Position numbers and translations under genes: made by a program. Shown piece by piece: positions 16,199 through 26,738 of a stretch of 64,000 bases of DNA. The stretch comes from Mesorhizobium sophorae (GTDB taxonomy: Bacteria; Pseudomonadota; Alphaproteobacteria; Rhizobiales; Rhizobiaceae), in contig NZ_NNRI01000006.1 of assembly GCF_002270415.1 (NCBI RefSeq), positions 1-64,000 on the forward strand, in the 5' to 3' direction. Each line of letters starts with the position of its first letter. The stretch's first letter is position 1. The notes beneath the pieces were generated by a model, which did no database searches, was not told the origin of the DNA, and worked only from the letters and a program-made list of their open reading frames with translations.

Positions 16199-19100
16199 CT
16201 AGAGAACGGCAGCAGCTTCGCGGATGACCGAGGTTTCTAGGCCTTCAGCGATCTCGCTAATCCGAAGCTGATTCCGATAGTCAGCTCGGAGCTCATGGCC
16301 CGACCTTCTTGAGAGCTTGGCCAACTCCGTTGCAGCACGCACCGCCAACCAACACGCGCCCTGACTTATCGCAGTATCATAGGCTCTAGTTAGGACTCTC
16401 ATCCCTCGGGTCACATCCGCCTTGGCGACCAAGCAACCCTCAATACGTTCTATTTCAGCCTGCGCCCATTTCTCGCCGGTCTTGTCCATCGCCTCGACAG
16501 CATTCTCGATTGCCGCGAGACCCTCATCGATCCGTCCATGCCGGAGGCAAATGTCCGCAATCGACGAATAGAAGTGTGGCAAGTGCAGCTCAGAGCCAGT
16601 CGAGCGCCATCGGTTCATGCCGTCTCGCAGCATTCTGAGTCCTTCGTCGGGCAGGTTGCTGCCGATAGCCCAGCCGAGCACCGTGCGAGCACCTCCGGAC
16701 CAGGATGCCAGCCTGCGGTTGTCAGCTAATATGAGCATTCGTTCAGCGATCTCACGGCACTCGGCCGGCTCATTGCGGAACCGTCGGGCAATGGCGAGAT
16801 TCATGAGGATAAATGCCAGATTGAGCGGATGATCGAGCCGCTCCGCGGTTTCAACGCTTGACGCACAATTGGCGAGCCCGGTGTCGACCCGCCCTGCGAG
16901 CACCTGCACCACGCCCAGATAGCTGCGACAGATCGCGGGGCCGTCCTCTCCATATCTTGCGACATCGAAATCCCCATTGGAGGTCGCCCAGGCATTGATT
17001 CCGGCCTCGGCTTCCCGTGCGGCATCCCCAATGGCACCGAGATAGAAATAGGAAGTGGCGAGCGCCCGATGCGCCAAAGTCGTTTCCTCAACGTTTTCTC
17101 CGCACGAGGTTTCGGCAAGGAGTTGCTTGGCCAGGTCTCGGCTCCGGTGCAGGTCAGGCCGGTCAAGGTAGAAGTTCCAAAGCGAACGTCGGACAAAAAA
17201 GAGGTTGGAGGTGAGGCCCGTTGATATACAAAGCTCTTCGGCACGGAGAAAGTTCGCTTCAACCTTCTCCGACGCATATCCATCTGACGCGTTCAGCGGG
17301 ACGCCCATTTCAATCCGGATTCTGAGTTCAAGCTCATTTGTATCGCCCGAGCTAGTGACCGCTTCCAGGGCATCCAGCGCGCCCGTGAAATGCGCGACCG
17401 CCTCCGGATTGGCATATCGCGCCGCGGCAGCGCGGCCTGCTTGGAGGAAGCATTCAGCTGCCTCAAGATACCGCTTTGCCGCTATGAGGTGATGTGCAAC
17501 CAGCTCCGGTTCGGCCGTCGGCTCCATGCCGAGTTTGTCGGCCAGCCGGCTGTGTATGTCCTGGCGCACCGATTTCAACATACTGTGATAGGCAGCATCG
17601 CGAACGAGCGCGTGCTTGAACGTATATCGTGCGTCCGAGCCCCTTCCGCGCCGGAAGACGAGCTCGGCATCCACGAGCTTATCGAGTGCCTCTTCCAACT
17701 GGGCAGCGCTGAGCCGCGTGACCGATCCGAGGAGGTCGTGGCGGAATTCGCGGCCGATGCATGCGGCCATTTGCGCAACTTCCTTGACCGGCTGCAATCG
17801 GTCGAGGCGGGCCATCAGCGAATCGTGCAACGTTAGCGGAATGTCGAGATTTGCGAGTGTGGCGTGATCTTGGTCGAAGACGGCTGCGCGATCGAAGTGG
17901 CGGGCTTCGAGAACACTCTTTGTCAGCTCTTCAATGAACAGCGGCACACCATCCGTCGCGGCGATGATCTTGTCCACAATGATGGCCGGTAGTCGAATAT
18001 CGCCAGCGAGTTTCTCGATGAAAGCGGTGGTCTGTTCACGGCCCAGGCGATTAAGCGCCAATTTCGTCACTATGGGATGTCCCCCAAAACCGTGTTCGAA
18101 GGTCGGTCTCGTCGTCACCATCATCATGACCCGAGCGTGCTGAATCCGTTCTACACATTGATCCAACAATTCGAGCGTTGTCGCGTCAATCCAGTGGATG
18201 TCCTCGATCACGAACAACAATGGCAGCCTTGCTGCAGCGTCGAGGATGTCGTTCAACAATCCGTCAAGCGTTCGCGCTCGCAGCTGCTGCGGGTTCAGGC
18301 CCGTCAAAGCATCGCTCTGGTAGTTTTGAAGATCGAGCAGGGAAGCGAAGATAGGCAACAACGGATTCGCTGGACCTTTGGTGCCTTCGAGTTTTCTGAC
18401 CTTCTCTTCATCCCCGTCGGCTTCTTCAATACCGATAGTGCGGCGGAGTTGCTGAACAGCTGGATAGAGCGGCGAGCCAGAGTAATACGGCGAGCACTGA
18501 TAGCTCACCCGCACATGTTTCTCTTGAGAGACCGCGTCTATCAAGGCGCGGGTGATGCGAGATTTGCCGATACCCGCCTCGCCGCTGAGTAGCACGAGCG
18601 GCCTTCGCCCCTCTTCGCTTGCCCCCAACGTTCGAGAGCAAGTCCGAGTTCGAGGTCCCTTCCGAACATGATTTGAGGAGCGCTCGTGACGCGCGCGTCA
18701 TAGCGCGTCTCGACGGCATGTTCCCCGACAACCAGAAACGGCGAGAAGGGTATCGAAAATCCCTTCAGCTCGATAGGCCCCAAGCTCTCAACCGCGAATA
18801 TTCCGCCGAGCAACTTTCTCGTGCTCTCGGCGACCACCACATATCCCGGTTGGGCCAGGGCTTGCAGCCGAGCGGCGAGATTGGGCGTTTCGCCAACGAC
18901 GACTTCTTCTTGTGCGGACCCAGTCCCGATGACGTCTCCGACGACACACAATCCCGTGGCAATTCCCACTCTAGCTGCGAGTGGCACTTGACCGGGAGTG
19001 CGCAAACTGGCGACAGCTTTCACTATGGAACGTCCAGAGCGGACCGCCCGCTCGGCGTCCTCCTCGTGGGCGTGTGGCCAGCCGAAGTAGCACAGCACGC

Positions 19101-19554
19101 CGTCGCCCATGAATTTGGCGACGTAGCCATCATAACGGGCGACCTCTGCGGCGACCAACGATTGATATGCGGCTATGACCGAGCCCAAGTCCTCAGGATC
19201 GAGCGTCGACGCCAGTGCGGTCGAGCCCACGAGGTCGACGAACATGACTGTGAGGTGGCGCCTTTCTGCCTCACTCCCCTCTCGCTTAGGTACTACACTT
19301 TGGAGAGCATCCCACTTGGCATCGTCGTCTGCTTTCAGCGGCTGGGCCGGTGGATGCGAGAGCTCGGCGATGGCGGTCAGGATTCTTCTCCGGTGACCAA
19401 CAGATTTTACGCCAAGCTCCCGAAGGTCATCGTCGGAGAGCTTTGGTAGAATTGCCGGTTCAATGTCGTTGTCGATGAATGCGCTGGCATACTGCTCAAG
19501 GCTCAAGCCTTGCAGCCATGAAGCGATCCCCTTGCCGCCCTGCTGATGATCCAT
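16199..19554 (-). pseudogene. SAM domain-class III cyclase-AAA ATPase-TPR regulator, split by a frameshift
   Basis: The upstream part (19554 to about 18620) encodes a SAM domain (WLQGLSLEQYASAFIDNDIE), then a cyclase domain with FVDLVGSTALA, AKFMGDGVLCYFGW and TPNLAARLQ. The downstream part (to 16199) encodes a P-loop ATPase (LLSGEAGIGKSR), IEDIHW as Walker B, and a long helical TPR-like tail. Homologous proteins carry both parts in one chain of about 1100 residues. Here the frame changes at a run of five Gs (18622-18626, minus strand) inside ALERWG/ASEEGRRP; one extra G would restore a continuous 1118-residue protein. It could be a true pseudogene, a slippage switch or a sequencing error. 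ATG 19554 is chosen; GTG 19572 is possible. Confidence 0.82.
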
Positions 19555-19782
19555 CGAGGCAGTCAAGCGCACATGCTCAAAATGTCAATCGGACCACGTA
19601 AGAATGCGTCACCCTTTGTGTTCAGGCGCGGACGAGCGGCGTCCGCGCTGCACCAAAACGCCCCCAATCCGATTGCCTGGGATCACGGCAGATCCAGGCG
19701 CAACCGCGACCTTCAGCGTGATCGCATGCAATGTCTGCTTTCAGGCGGCAGCAGGGCTGATCGCTACGGCCGACATGCGGCG

Positions 19783-21001
19783 GTGAGTTCAACTGGTCAT
19801 CGCAACACCTTCTGTAGCCTATCGGCCGGCGTTTCGAAGTCCAGGATTTTTCGGGGGCGCTGATTGAGCCGCAGAGCGACGGCGTTGAGTTGGGCTTGGG
19901 AGACACGGGAGAGGTTGGTTGCTCTCGGGAAGTACTGCCTGAGCAGACCGTTGGTATTTTCGTTGGTGCCGCGCTGCCAGGGACTGCGCGGATCGCAGAA
20001 GTAGACCTGTAGATCGGTTGCAACGGTGAAGCTCCTGTGACGAGCCATCTCCTTGCCCTGGTCCCATGTCAACGAGCGCCGCAGCTCTTCGGGCAATGTG
20101 CCGATCTGCTTGGCGAGGGCCGCCACGACGGTGGCCGAGTCCCTTCTCGTCAACTTCACAAGCATCGTGAACCGGCTGTGTCGTTCGACGAGGGTGGCGA
20201 TGTTCGTGTCGTTCGCACCGGTGAGCAGATCACCCTCCCAATGGCCTGGGATAGCTCGATCCTCAGCCTCAGCGGGACGCTCGCGGATGGAGACCATATC
20301 GAGTATCTGCCCTTGCCCCGTCCGGCGCTGTGCACCTTTGGCGAGGCGCATCTGCCGTTTGGTGCGCAGATGTGCCGTCAGTTCCTTCTTGAGTACCCCT
20401 CGCGACTGGATGAATAGACTGCGATAGATTGCTTCATGAGATATCCGCATGCTTGGATCGCCCGGGTACTCTCGCCTCAACCAGCCCGCTATTTGCTCCG
20501 GCGACCACTGTAGCGCCAGCTTTTGCGCGACCCGCCATCGTAGCCGTCCAGAGCATGCAAGGCGACACTGCTTCGGGCGTAGCGCGCGCTCCCAAGCCTG
20601 CTTGTCAGCCCGAGTTGCACGGTAAGTTCGCGTACCTCCATTGCGCGTGATCTCCCGACATATTGTCGATGGCGCGCGCCCAAGACTTCTGGCAATGGCG
20701 CGTATCGCAAGACCCGCCGCGATCCCCCGAGAGATCTCTTCTCGCTCCGCCAGTCCAAGCGCCCAAGCCGCTCTACGCCTTGCTGACGGAGCAATGCCGC
20801 CATGTAGGGATACGATCCGCTGCACGCCGGTTTTGTTCCTGCGGTCCAATGCCCGCGAGATCGACGAAATGCTTTGGCCTTGCTTCCATCGCTCCCAAAG
20901 CTCGGCCTTCTGCGCTGATGTAAACCAGACCCGTGACGTCACCATGCGACACCTCCTCATCCTCTCAGACTAAAGGTGTTGCCACGATCGGTTGAACCCA
21001 C
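19783..21001 (-). mobile_element. IS30-family insertion sequence, copy A
   Basis: The ends are imperfect inverted repeats: GTGAGTTCAACTGGTCATCG on the left and, on the opposite strand, GTGGGTTCAACCGATCGTGG on the right, both continuing GCAACACCTT. One transposase gene fills the element. Exact ends are uncertain by one or two bases and no clear target duplication is visible. It is almost identical to copy B at 40661-41880 but in opposite orientation; the two bracket about 20 kb. Confidence 0.85.
19797..20945 (-). CDS. IS30-family transposase (copy A)
   Basis: Encodes 382 residues from the ATG that follows GAGGAGGTGTCGC. It has an N-terminal helix-turn-helix (ISRALDRRNKTGVQRIV), a second HTH around IRAIARSLGRAPSTICREI typical of IS30, and the DDE core with HWEGDLLTG, TWDQGKEMARH and NENTNGLLRQYFPR (the terminal E region). 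It appears intact. It differs from copy B by one visible residue (QKAELWE here, QKVELWE in B). Confidence 0.93.
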   Translation of the reverse strand: MVTSRVWFTSAQKAELWERWKQGQSISSISRALDRRNKTGVQRIVSLHGGIAPSARRRAAWALGLAEREEISRGIAAGLAIRAIARSLGRAPSTICREITRNGGTRTYRATRADKQAWERALRPKQCRLACSGRLRWRVAQKLALQWSPEQIAGWLRREYPGDPSMRISHEAIYRSLFIQSRGVLKKELTAHLRTKRQMRLAKGAQRRTGQGQILDMVSIRERPAEAEDRAIPGHWEGDLLTGANDTNIATLVERHSRFTMLVKLTRRDSATVVAALAKQIGTLPEELRRSLTWDQGKEMARHRSFTVATDLQVYFCDPRSPWQRGTNENTNGLLRQYFPRATNLSRVSQAQLNAVALRLNQRPRKILDFETPADRLQKVLR

Positions 21002-21198
21002 CGGCGCATTGCTGACCGGCAGCCTTGGGGCCGGAAGCAGACTGTCAGTTTTCAGAGCAAATACAGGGGAAAGAGGTCATTCGGATCTCGAGTCCTTCTT
21101 GAGACTTGCGTGCCGCTGGTCAAGCATTGGATAAGGCTCGATCGTCAAAGTGGAGCTAACCTTGCCTGACATCATGGTAACTTCAGCACGAGCTAATG

Positions 21199-22116
21199 TT
21201 AACTCCGCCAGATCCGGTCGATCACATCGAAAGCGAGCGAGACATTTGGATCGGATCGCGTTGGGAACAGACAGGCAAAACCCAGGCTTGTCTCCAGCTT
21301 GACCTTGTCGGCGATGACCAGCCCGCTCGCCTGTCGTTCGTTGAGCGCGATGGACTCCCGGCAAAGGCTGAGCCCAAGGCCGGTGCGAACCATCGCCAGC
21401 ATTGAGGATTCCTGATCGACAAGGGCAACGACGTTTTGCTTGAGGCCGCCCAATTGCCTTGCCAGCAGCCGATTGTGGACCGATGCTGGCGGCGTGCCGA
21501 TCCATGGTAGTTCGGCAAGCTCCTTCCAGTCCCGTCCTGCCACCATGCCGGCGAAGGCAGGCGGCGCCACGACGCGATAGGTCAGGCGCGACAATGGCTT
21601 TATGAAGAACTGGGCCTCGGCATCGATGGTATTGGTGCTGGTGCCGAAATCATCGAGGTCGCCGAGAAAAAAGCCGACATCCAGCTCGTTACGTTTCAAC
21701 CGGATGGCAACTTCACCGCTCATGCCTTGTCGAAGTTCGGTGTCGATGCCCGGGCCACTTTCGCCAAGAGCCTGCAGAAACGCCCCAAGGCGGGTGAACT
21801 CAGGGTCAATGATCGTGCCGATCCTGAGTTTGCCGCGCAGCTGCGCGTTGAGATGCCTCGCGGTCTGCCTGAACTCGGCCGCCAGCGCCAACACCTGCTG
21901 ACCCTTGGCAGCAAGCAGTGCGCCGTCGCGGGTCAGCTCAAGTCCGCTCGCAGTTCGCTGGAACAGTGTCACGCCGAGGTCCAGGGAAAGGCGCTTGAGC
22001 TGAAGACTGATGGCGGGCTGGGTCAGATGCAGCAATTCGGCCGCCCGGGTCACGTTGCCTTCCTGCGCCACAGTGACGAAGGCTCGCAGCAGCCGCAGAT
22101 CGAGGTAATCAGGCAT
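21199..22116 (-). CDS. LysR-family transcriptional regulator
   Basis: Encodes 305 residues from ATG 22116, preceded by AAAGGAAATTTAT. An upstream in-frame start at 22146 is less likely. The winged helix (LRLLRAFVTVAQEGNVTRAA, LTQPAISLQLKRL) is typical of the family, followed by the periplasmic-binding-like effector domain (GKLRIGTIIDPEFTRLGAFL). It is divergent from the GMC oxidoreductase gene, the classic layout for a LysR protein that activates its neighbour in response to substrate. The effector is unknown. Confidence 0.92.
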   Translation of the reverse strand: MPDYLDLRLLRAFVTVAQEGNVTRAAELLHLTQPAISLQLKRLSLDLGVTLFQRTASGLELTRDGALLAAKGQQVLALAAEFRQTARHLNAQLRGKLRIGTIIDPEFTRLGAFLQALGESGPGIDTELRQGMSGEVAIRLKRNELDVGFFLGDLDDFGTSTNTIDAEAQFFIKPLSRLTYRVVAPPAFAGMVAGRDWKELAELPWIGTPPASVHNRLLARQLGGLKQNVVALVDQESSMLAMVRTGLGLSLCRESIALNERQASGLVIADKVKLETSLGFACLFPTRSDPNVSLAFDVIDRIWRS

Positions 22117-22121
22117 ATAAA

Positions 22122-22150
22122 TTTCCTTTATAATGCTGTCTTGCATTTAT
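22122..22150. promoter_or_regulatory. Putative LysR operator in the divergent intergenic region
   Basis: Just upstream of the LysR start lies ATAATGC (22130-22136), six bases, then GCATTTAT (22143-22150), a near-perfect inverted repeat in an AT-rich patch of GC-rich DNA, overlapping ATAAA TTTCC TTTAT (22118-22132). LysR proteins usually bind an interrupted palindrome with T-N11-A spacing near the divergent promoter. The rest of the gap to 22310 shows no other feature. Confidence 0.4.
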
Positions 22151-22310
22151 CATTGGATTCCACGCGGGAATAGCCGCTATGTCGGCCTCGGAGGATTTCC
22201 ATGTCTCAAGCTGCTGGCCGCAATTATAAGAGATGGCGGGGTTTTGGCCGCGCTGATCGCACAGCCTGTCGCGCCACTCCGCTCATTGCTCTCAGTGGGA
22301 AACGCAAGCC

Positions 22311-24008
22311 ATGAACGCGCGCAACATCCGTCCGGCTAGCGAAGTTTTCGACTACATTATCGTCGGCGCCGGCTCGGCGGGCTGCCTGCTTGCCAGCCGC
22401 CTCAGCAATGATCCCGCCAAGCGGATTCTGTTGATCGAGGCTGGCCGCAAGGACAACTACCCCTGGATCCACATTCCCGTGGGCTACCTCTACTGCATCG
22501 GCAACCCACGCACCGACTGGCTTTACAAAACGGAGGCCGAGGCAGGCCTCAACGGCCGCTCACTGCGCTATCCCCGAGGCAAGACGCTCGGCGGCTGCTC
22601 TTCGATCAACGGCATGATCTACATGCGCGGCCAGTCGCGCGATTACGATCACTGGGCGGCAATCACCGCCGACGGCGAGTGGTCATGGGAAAACGCGCTG
22701 CCGGACTTCAAGGCGCATGAGGATCACCATCGCCTCGACGACGGCGCCGACCCGGTCACCGGCGACAACAGCCGCTTTTCGGACATGCATGGCCATGGCG
22801 GCGAATGGCGCATCGAAAAGCAACGCCTGAAATGGGAAATTCTCGAATCATTCACAGATGCCGCGGTGCAGGCGGGGATCCCCCGCTCTCCCGACTTCAG
22901 CAGCAGCAACGACGAAGGTGTCGGCTACTTCGAGGTCAACCAGAAATCCGGCTGGCGCTGGAACACCTCGAAAGCCTTTTTACGTCCGGCCCGCCATCGC
23001 CGCAACCTGGTGGTCTGGACCGAAGCCGAAGTCGATAGGCTCCGCATCGAAACCACACCCGATGGACGCAAGCGGTGCACGGGCCTGTCTCTACACAGAC
23101 ACAAGCAATCGCTATCGGTCGAGGCCAGTGGCGAGGTCATCCTTTGCGCCGGAGCCATCGGCTCACCGCAAATATTGCAGCTCTCGGGCATCGGTCCGGC
23201 GGTGCATCTGAAGCGTGCCGGCATCGACGTCGAACTCGATCTTCCCGGTGTCGGAGAAAACCTCCAGGATCATTTGCAAATCCGCACCGTCTTCAAGGTC
23301 ACCAATGCCAGGACACTCAACACGCTCGCCAACAGCCTCTTCGGCAAGGCGATGATCGGGCTGGAATATGCCGTCAAGCGCAGCGGCCCGATGAGCATGT
23401 CCCCATCGCAGCTCGGCGCGTTCACGCGCTCCGATCCTAGCCAGACGCACCCCAATCTCGAATATCACGTTCAGCCGCTCAGCCTCGATGCTTTCGGTGA
23501 ACCGCTGCATACTGTCCCGGCCTTTACCGCCAGCGTCTGCAACCTCAATCCGACCAGTCGCGGCAATGTTCGTGTGCGCTCCGGACGGCGCGGCGAAGCG
23601 CCTGCCATCGCGCCGAATTATCTCAGCACCGAGAGAGACCGCAAGATCGCCGCCGACAGCATCAGGCAGATCCGGTCGGTCGTCGCCCAGCCGGCCCTTG
23701 CCAGGTACAATCCCGTCGAGTGGAAGCCCGGTATCGAATTCCAGAGCGACGAAGATCTGGCCAAACTCGCCGGCGACATCGCCAACACCATTTTCCATCC
23801 CGTGGGCACCACCAGGATGGGCGGCAAGGACGACGCCATGGCTGTCCTCGACAGCCGGCTGCGCGTACGCGGCATCGAGGGCCTGCGCGTCGTCGATGCC
23901 AGCGTCATGCCGACGATCACCAGCGGCAACACCAGCGCCCCGACAATGATGATCGCCGAAAAGGCGGCGCGCTGGATCGTCGCCGACGCGCGGCAGGGCG
24001 GACACTGA
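22311..24008 (+). CDS. GMC-family FAD-dependent oxidoreductase
   Basis: Encodes 565 residues. The FAD-binding motif DYIIVGAGSAGCLLASRLS and ...IEAG lie at the N-terminus, the GMC signature PRGKTLGGCSSINGMIYMRG follows, and the C-terminus has HPVGTTRMGG with the catalytic histidine region, then VVDASVMPTITSGNTSAPTM. These enzymes oxidise alcohols such as choline or long-chain and polyol substrates. The substrate is unknown; choline is not certain because no betaine aldehyde dehydrogenase is nearby. It lies 25 bases upstream of the CoA-transferase gene, so the two are an operon under the divergent LysR regulator. Confidence 0.93.
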   Translation: MNARNIRPASEVFDYIIVGAGSAGCLLASRLSNDPAKRILLIEAGRKDNYPWIHIPVGYLYCIGNPRTDWLYKTEAEAGLNGRSLRYPRGKTLGGCSSINGMIYMRGQSRDYDHWAAITADGEWSWENALPDFKAHEDHHRLDDGADPVTGDNSRFSDMHGHGGEWRIEKQRLKWEILESFTDAAVQAGIPRSPDFSSSNDEGVGYFEVNQKSGWRWNTSKAFLRPARHRRNLVVWTEAEVDRLRIETTPDGRKRCTGLSLHRHKQSLSVEASGEVILCAGAIGSPQILQLSGIGPAVHLKRAGIDVELDLPGVGENLQDHLQIRTVFKVTNARTLNTLANSLFGKAMIGLEYAVKRSGPMSMSPSQLGAFTRSDPSQTHPNLEYHVQPLSLDAFGEPLHTVPAFTASVCNLNPTSRGNVRVRSGRRGEAPAIAPNYLSTERDRKIAADSIRQIRSVVAQPALARYNPVEWKPGIEFQSDEDLAKLAGDIANTIFHPVGTTRMGGKDDAMAVLDSRLRVRGIEGLRVVDASVMPTITSGNTSAPTMMIAEKAARWIVADARQGGH

Positions 24009-24033
24009 AGACAAGCGCCGGGAGGATCAGCCA

Positions 24034-26547
24034 ATGACATCGATCTCGCGCTCAGTGCTGCCGCTGTCGGGCATCAGGGTCGTCGATTTCGGCCAGTATA
24101 TCGCCGGCCCCGCGGTGGCGATGATCCTCGGCGATCTCGGCGCGACCGTGGTGCATGTCGATCCGTCCGCCGGCCCGCTCTGGGACAATCCCGCCAATGC
24201 GATCCTCAACCGCAACAAGCTGATCGTCACCATCGATCTGAAAACCGCCGCCGACCTGGAGCAGGCAAGCATGCTTGTTGCCGAGGCGGACATCGTCATC
24301 GAGAATTTCCGGCCCGGCGTCCTGGCCCGGCTCGGCATCGACTTCGAGGTGCTGAGAAAGGCTCGCCCCGAACTGATCACGCTGTCGATCCCCGGCTTTG
24401 CCTCGAACGATCAGCTGCGCCGCGATTGGCGCGCCTTCGAGACCGTTATCGCCGCCTCGTCCGGCGTCTTCACCGACATGGGACTGAACCGGGTGCTGAT
24501 GGGGATCAATCCTTCCTTCTCGCCGCTGCCGCTCGCCTCCGCCTATGGCACGATGCTTGCGGCTTCTGCCGCGGTTCTGGCGCTGCAAAGCCGGCAGCGG
24601 ACCGGCTACGGCGACCATATCGAAGTGCCGCTCGCCTGCGCTGTCATGGAGGGCCTGTCCTACAATTCCATAGAGATCGAAGACTATCCGTTGCGCTACC
24701 AGACGCAGCGCGAACGCGAGATCGAGCGGCGTCGTGGGCAAGGCCTGCCGATGGACATGTCCTACGACGATTTGCAGGAATTCCTCGACCCTTTCTATCG
24801 CAGCTACATGTGCAGCGACGGCCGCATGTTCTATGTCGTCTGCCCCAGCCACAAGAACCATGCCAAGCGCTGCCTGCAGACGCTTGGCCTCTACGATGAC
24901 CTCGTGGCTGAGGGACTGCGCGAGGAAGACGACACCTATCTTCCCGTCGCCGAATGGTCGTCGGACGTCTCGCTTGGCGTCTATCCCTTGCCGAAATTCT
25001 GGGCCGACAAGATTGCCGCGCGGATGAAGGCAGTGTTCCTGACGCGCCCGGCAGCGGAATGGGAGCGTATCTTCGGCGACGGACTGTTTCCGGGAGCCCC
25101 CCAACGTTGGCTGCAGGAATGGATCGCCGACGATCACGCCAAGGCCGCCGGCCTGATGATCGAGGTCGATGATCCCGTGCTGGGCCGCATGGTCCAGCCG
25201 GGGCCGATGGTGTGGCTGCAGGAAAGTGGTGAAGCCATGCTGAGCCCGACGCCGCGCAGCTGGGGTACCGTGGCCCAGGCATTGGCCAGACTGGCGCATA
25301 CATCCCGCCCACGGTTGCCAGACCCTATCGCAGATGCCTCCGCCGGCTGGCTCGATGGCGTCAGGATACTCGATCTCTGCAACGTCATTGCCGGTCCGCA
25401 CTCGGCTGCCTACCTCGCCCGCTTCGGCGCCGAGGTGATCAAGATCGATCCGGCAAAGCCGTTTTACGACTGCTGGAACACGGTGATTTTCGGCATGTCC
25501 CACATGCGCGGCAAGAAATCCGCGCTGCTGGATATCTCCACTACTGATGGACGCGCCGCATTCGAGCGGCTGGTCAAGTCCGTCGATGTCGTCGTCTGGA
25601 ATGCCACCGACCGTCAGGTCGAAATCATGGGGCTCGATCTCGAAGGGCTACGCGCACTCAACCCCCAGGCGATCTTTTGCCAGCTCGATTGCTTCGGCGG
25701 CGTCCGCGCCGGACCTCGCACCAACTATCTCGGCTATGACGATCTGGTCCAGGCGGCGACCGGCATCATGCTGCGCTTTGGCGGATCGATGCAGACGCCG
25801 GAAGAACACGCCCATGTCGGCACTATCGATGTGATGTGCGGATTTGGCGCCGCGCTCGGGGTCGCCGCCGCGCTTTACCAGAAATCCACGACCGGCGTTG
25901 TTGGCCGGCCACGCACATCGCTGTCGGCGCTGACGGGTCTGGCGCAGATTCCGTTCTGCTACGATTATGAGGGCCGCCAACCATTCGACGAACCCGCTGG
26001 CCGCGAGACAAAAGGCTTCGACGCGTTGTCGCGGCTATACGAAACGGCGTCCGGCGGCTCAATCCTTCTCTGCGCCGGCGAAGCCGATCTGCGACGCTTG
26101 GAGACGATCGAGGGATTGAGCGGACTGGCTTCGATACCGAAGCCTGAGCGCGGCGCCCATTTGGCCAGGACGTTCATGACCGCATCGGCCGAAATCTGGC
26201 AGCAGCGCCTGGTCGACGTCGACATCGGTGCATCGCTTTGCGAGAATATCGAGACAATCCGAAGGCGCAGCGCAAGAATGGCCGACGGCAAGCCCGGCAC
26301 CGAATGTGGCAGCTATTCTTTCTCCGTCTTTCCGGACCATCCAAGCAGTCACACGGTGACGCAGCTCGACCCTTTTGCTGTCCGACCCAGCCGGGCAAAG
26401 GTCTACGCGCTTGCCTCTGCCGAGAAATATGGCGCATCTACAGGCGCCGTCCTCGCCGCCGTAGGCTATGATGACGCTGAAATTGACAGAATGCTTAAGT
26501 CGGGTGCCGCCAGTGTTTCTTGGAGCTATGCCTATTTGCCAGACTAG
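24034..26547 (+). CDS. Double-length class III CoA-transferase (CaiB/BaiF)
   Basis: Encodes 837 residues made of two CaiB/BaiF units. Unit 1 (about 8-400) begins LSGIRVVDFGQYIAGPAVAM; unit 2 (about 440-810) begins LDGVRILDLCNVIAGPHSAA. Single-domain enzymes are about 400 residues and form interlocked dimers, so this protein may be a fused dimer. In unit 2 the segment GTIDVMCGFGAALGVAAAL keeps an aspartate in the position expected for the catalytic Asp. In unit 1 the equivalent LASAYGTMLAASAAVL has none. That suggests one active and one structural half, by inference. RBS GGGAGGA precedes ATG 24034. It probably activates the acid produced from the GMC product with CoA. Confidence 0.9.
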   Translation: MTSISRSVLPLSGIRVVDFGQYIAGPAVAMILGDLGATVVHVDPSAGPLWDNPANAILNRNKLIVTIDLKTAADLEQASMLVAEADIVIENFRPGVLARLGIDFEVLRKARPELITLSIPGFASNDQLRRDWRAFETVIAASSGVFTDMGLNRVLMGINPSFSPLPLASAYGTMLAASAAVLALQSRQRTGYGDHIEVPLACAVMEGLSYNSIEIEDYPLRYQTQREREIERRRGQGLPMDMSYDDLQEFLDPFYRSYMCSDGRMFYVVCPSHKNHAKRCLQTLGLYDDLVAEGLREEDDTYLPVAEWSSDVSLGVYPLPKFWADKIAARMKAVFLTRPAAEWERIFGDGLFPGAPQRWLQEWIADDHAKAAGLMIEVDDPVLGRMVQPGPMVWLQESGEAMLSPTPRSWGTVAQALARLAHTSRPRLPDPIADASAGWLDGVRILDLCNVIAGPHSAAYLARFGAEVIKIDPAKPFYDCWNTVIFGMSHMRGKKSALLDISTTDGRAAFERLVKSVDVVVWNATDRQVEIMGLDLEGLRALNPQAIFCQLDCFGGVRAGPRTNYLGYDDLVQAATGIMLRFGGSMQTPEEHAHVGTIDVMCGFGAALGVAAALYQKSTTGVVGRPRTSLSALTGLAQIPFCYDYEGRQPFDEPAGRETKGFDALSRLYETASGGSILLCAGEADLRRLETIEGLSGLASIPKPERGAHLARTFMTASAEIWQQRLVDVDIGASLCENIETIRRRSARMADGKPGTECGSYSFSVFPDHPSSHTVTQLDPFAVRPSRAKVYALASAEKYGASTGAVLAAVGYDDAEIDRMLKSGAASVSWSYAYLPD

Positions 26548-26707
26548 TTAGGATACGCCAAAAGCTCCCGAACGCAGATTGAAAATTACACCTGACGAAC
26601 AGCTGAAGGAGAAGCGAACTTACCCTAATGCTTCGTCAGCGGTAACATCCGCTTTTAGACTGCAGCAAAGTTCCTCTGTACGGCCGACATGAGGCGCAAA
26701 TTGGTCA

Positions 26708-26731
26708 CGGCTCCACTCGTAAGTGGAGCCG
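26708..26731. terminator. Perfect 10-bp stem-loop between convergent genes
   Basis: CGGCTCCACT, loop CGTA, AGTGGAGCCG forms a perfect stem between the CoA-transferase (ends 26547) and the convergent recombinase gene (ends 26739). There is no long T-run on either side, so it may be a bidirectional terminator or a transcript-stabilising hairpin. The 160 bases before it show no gene. Confidence 0.5.
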
Positions 26732-26738
26732 CTCGTGA

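Noticed and set aside
24052..25503. 483-codon minus-strand frame inside the CoA-transferase gene
   Set aside because: It is an antisense shadow of a well-supported gene.
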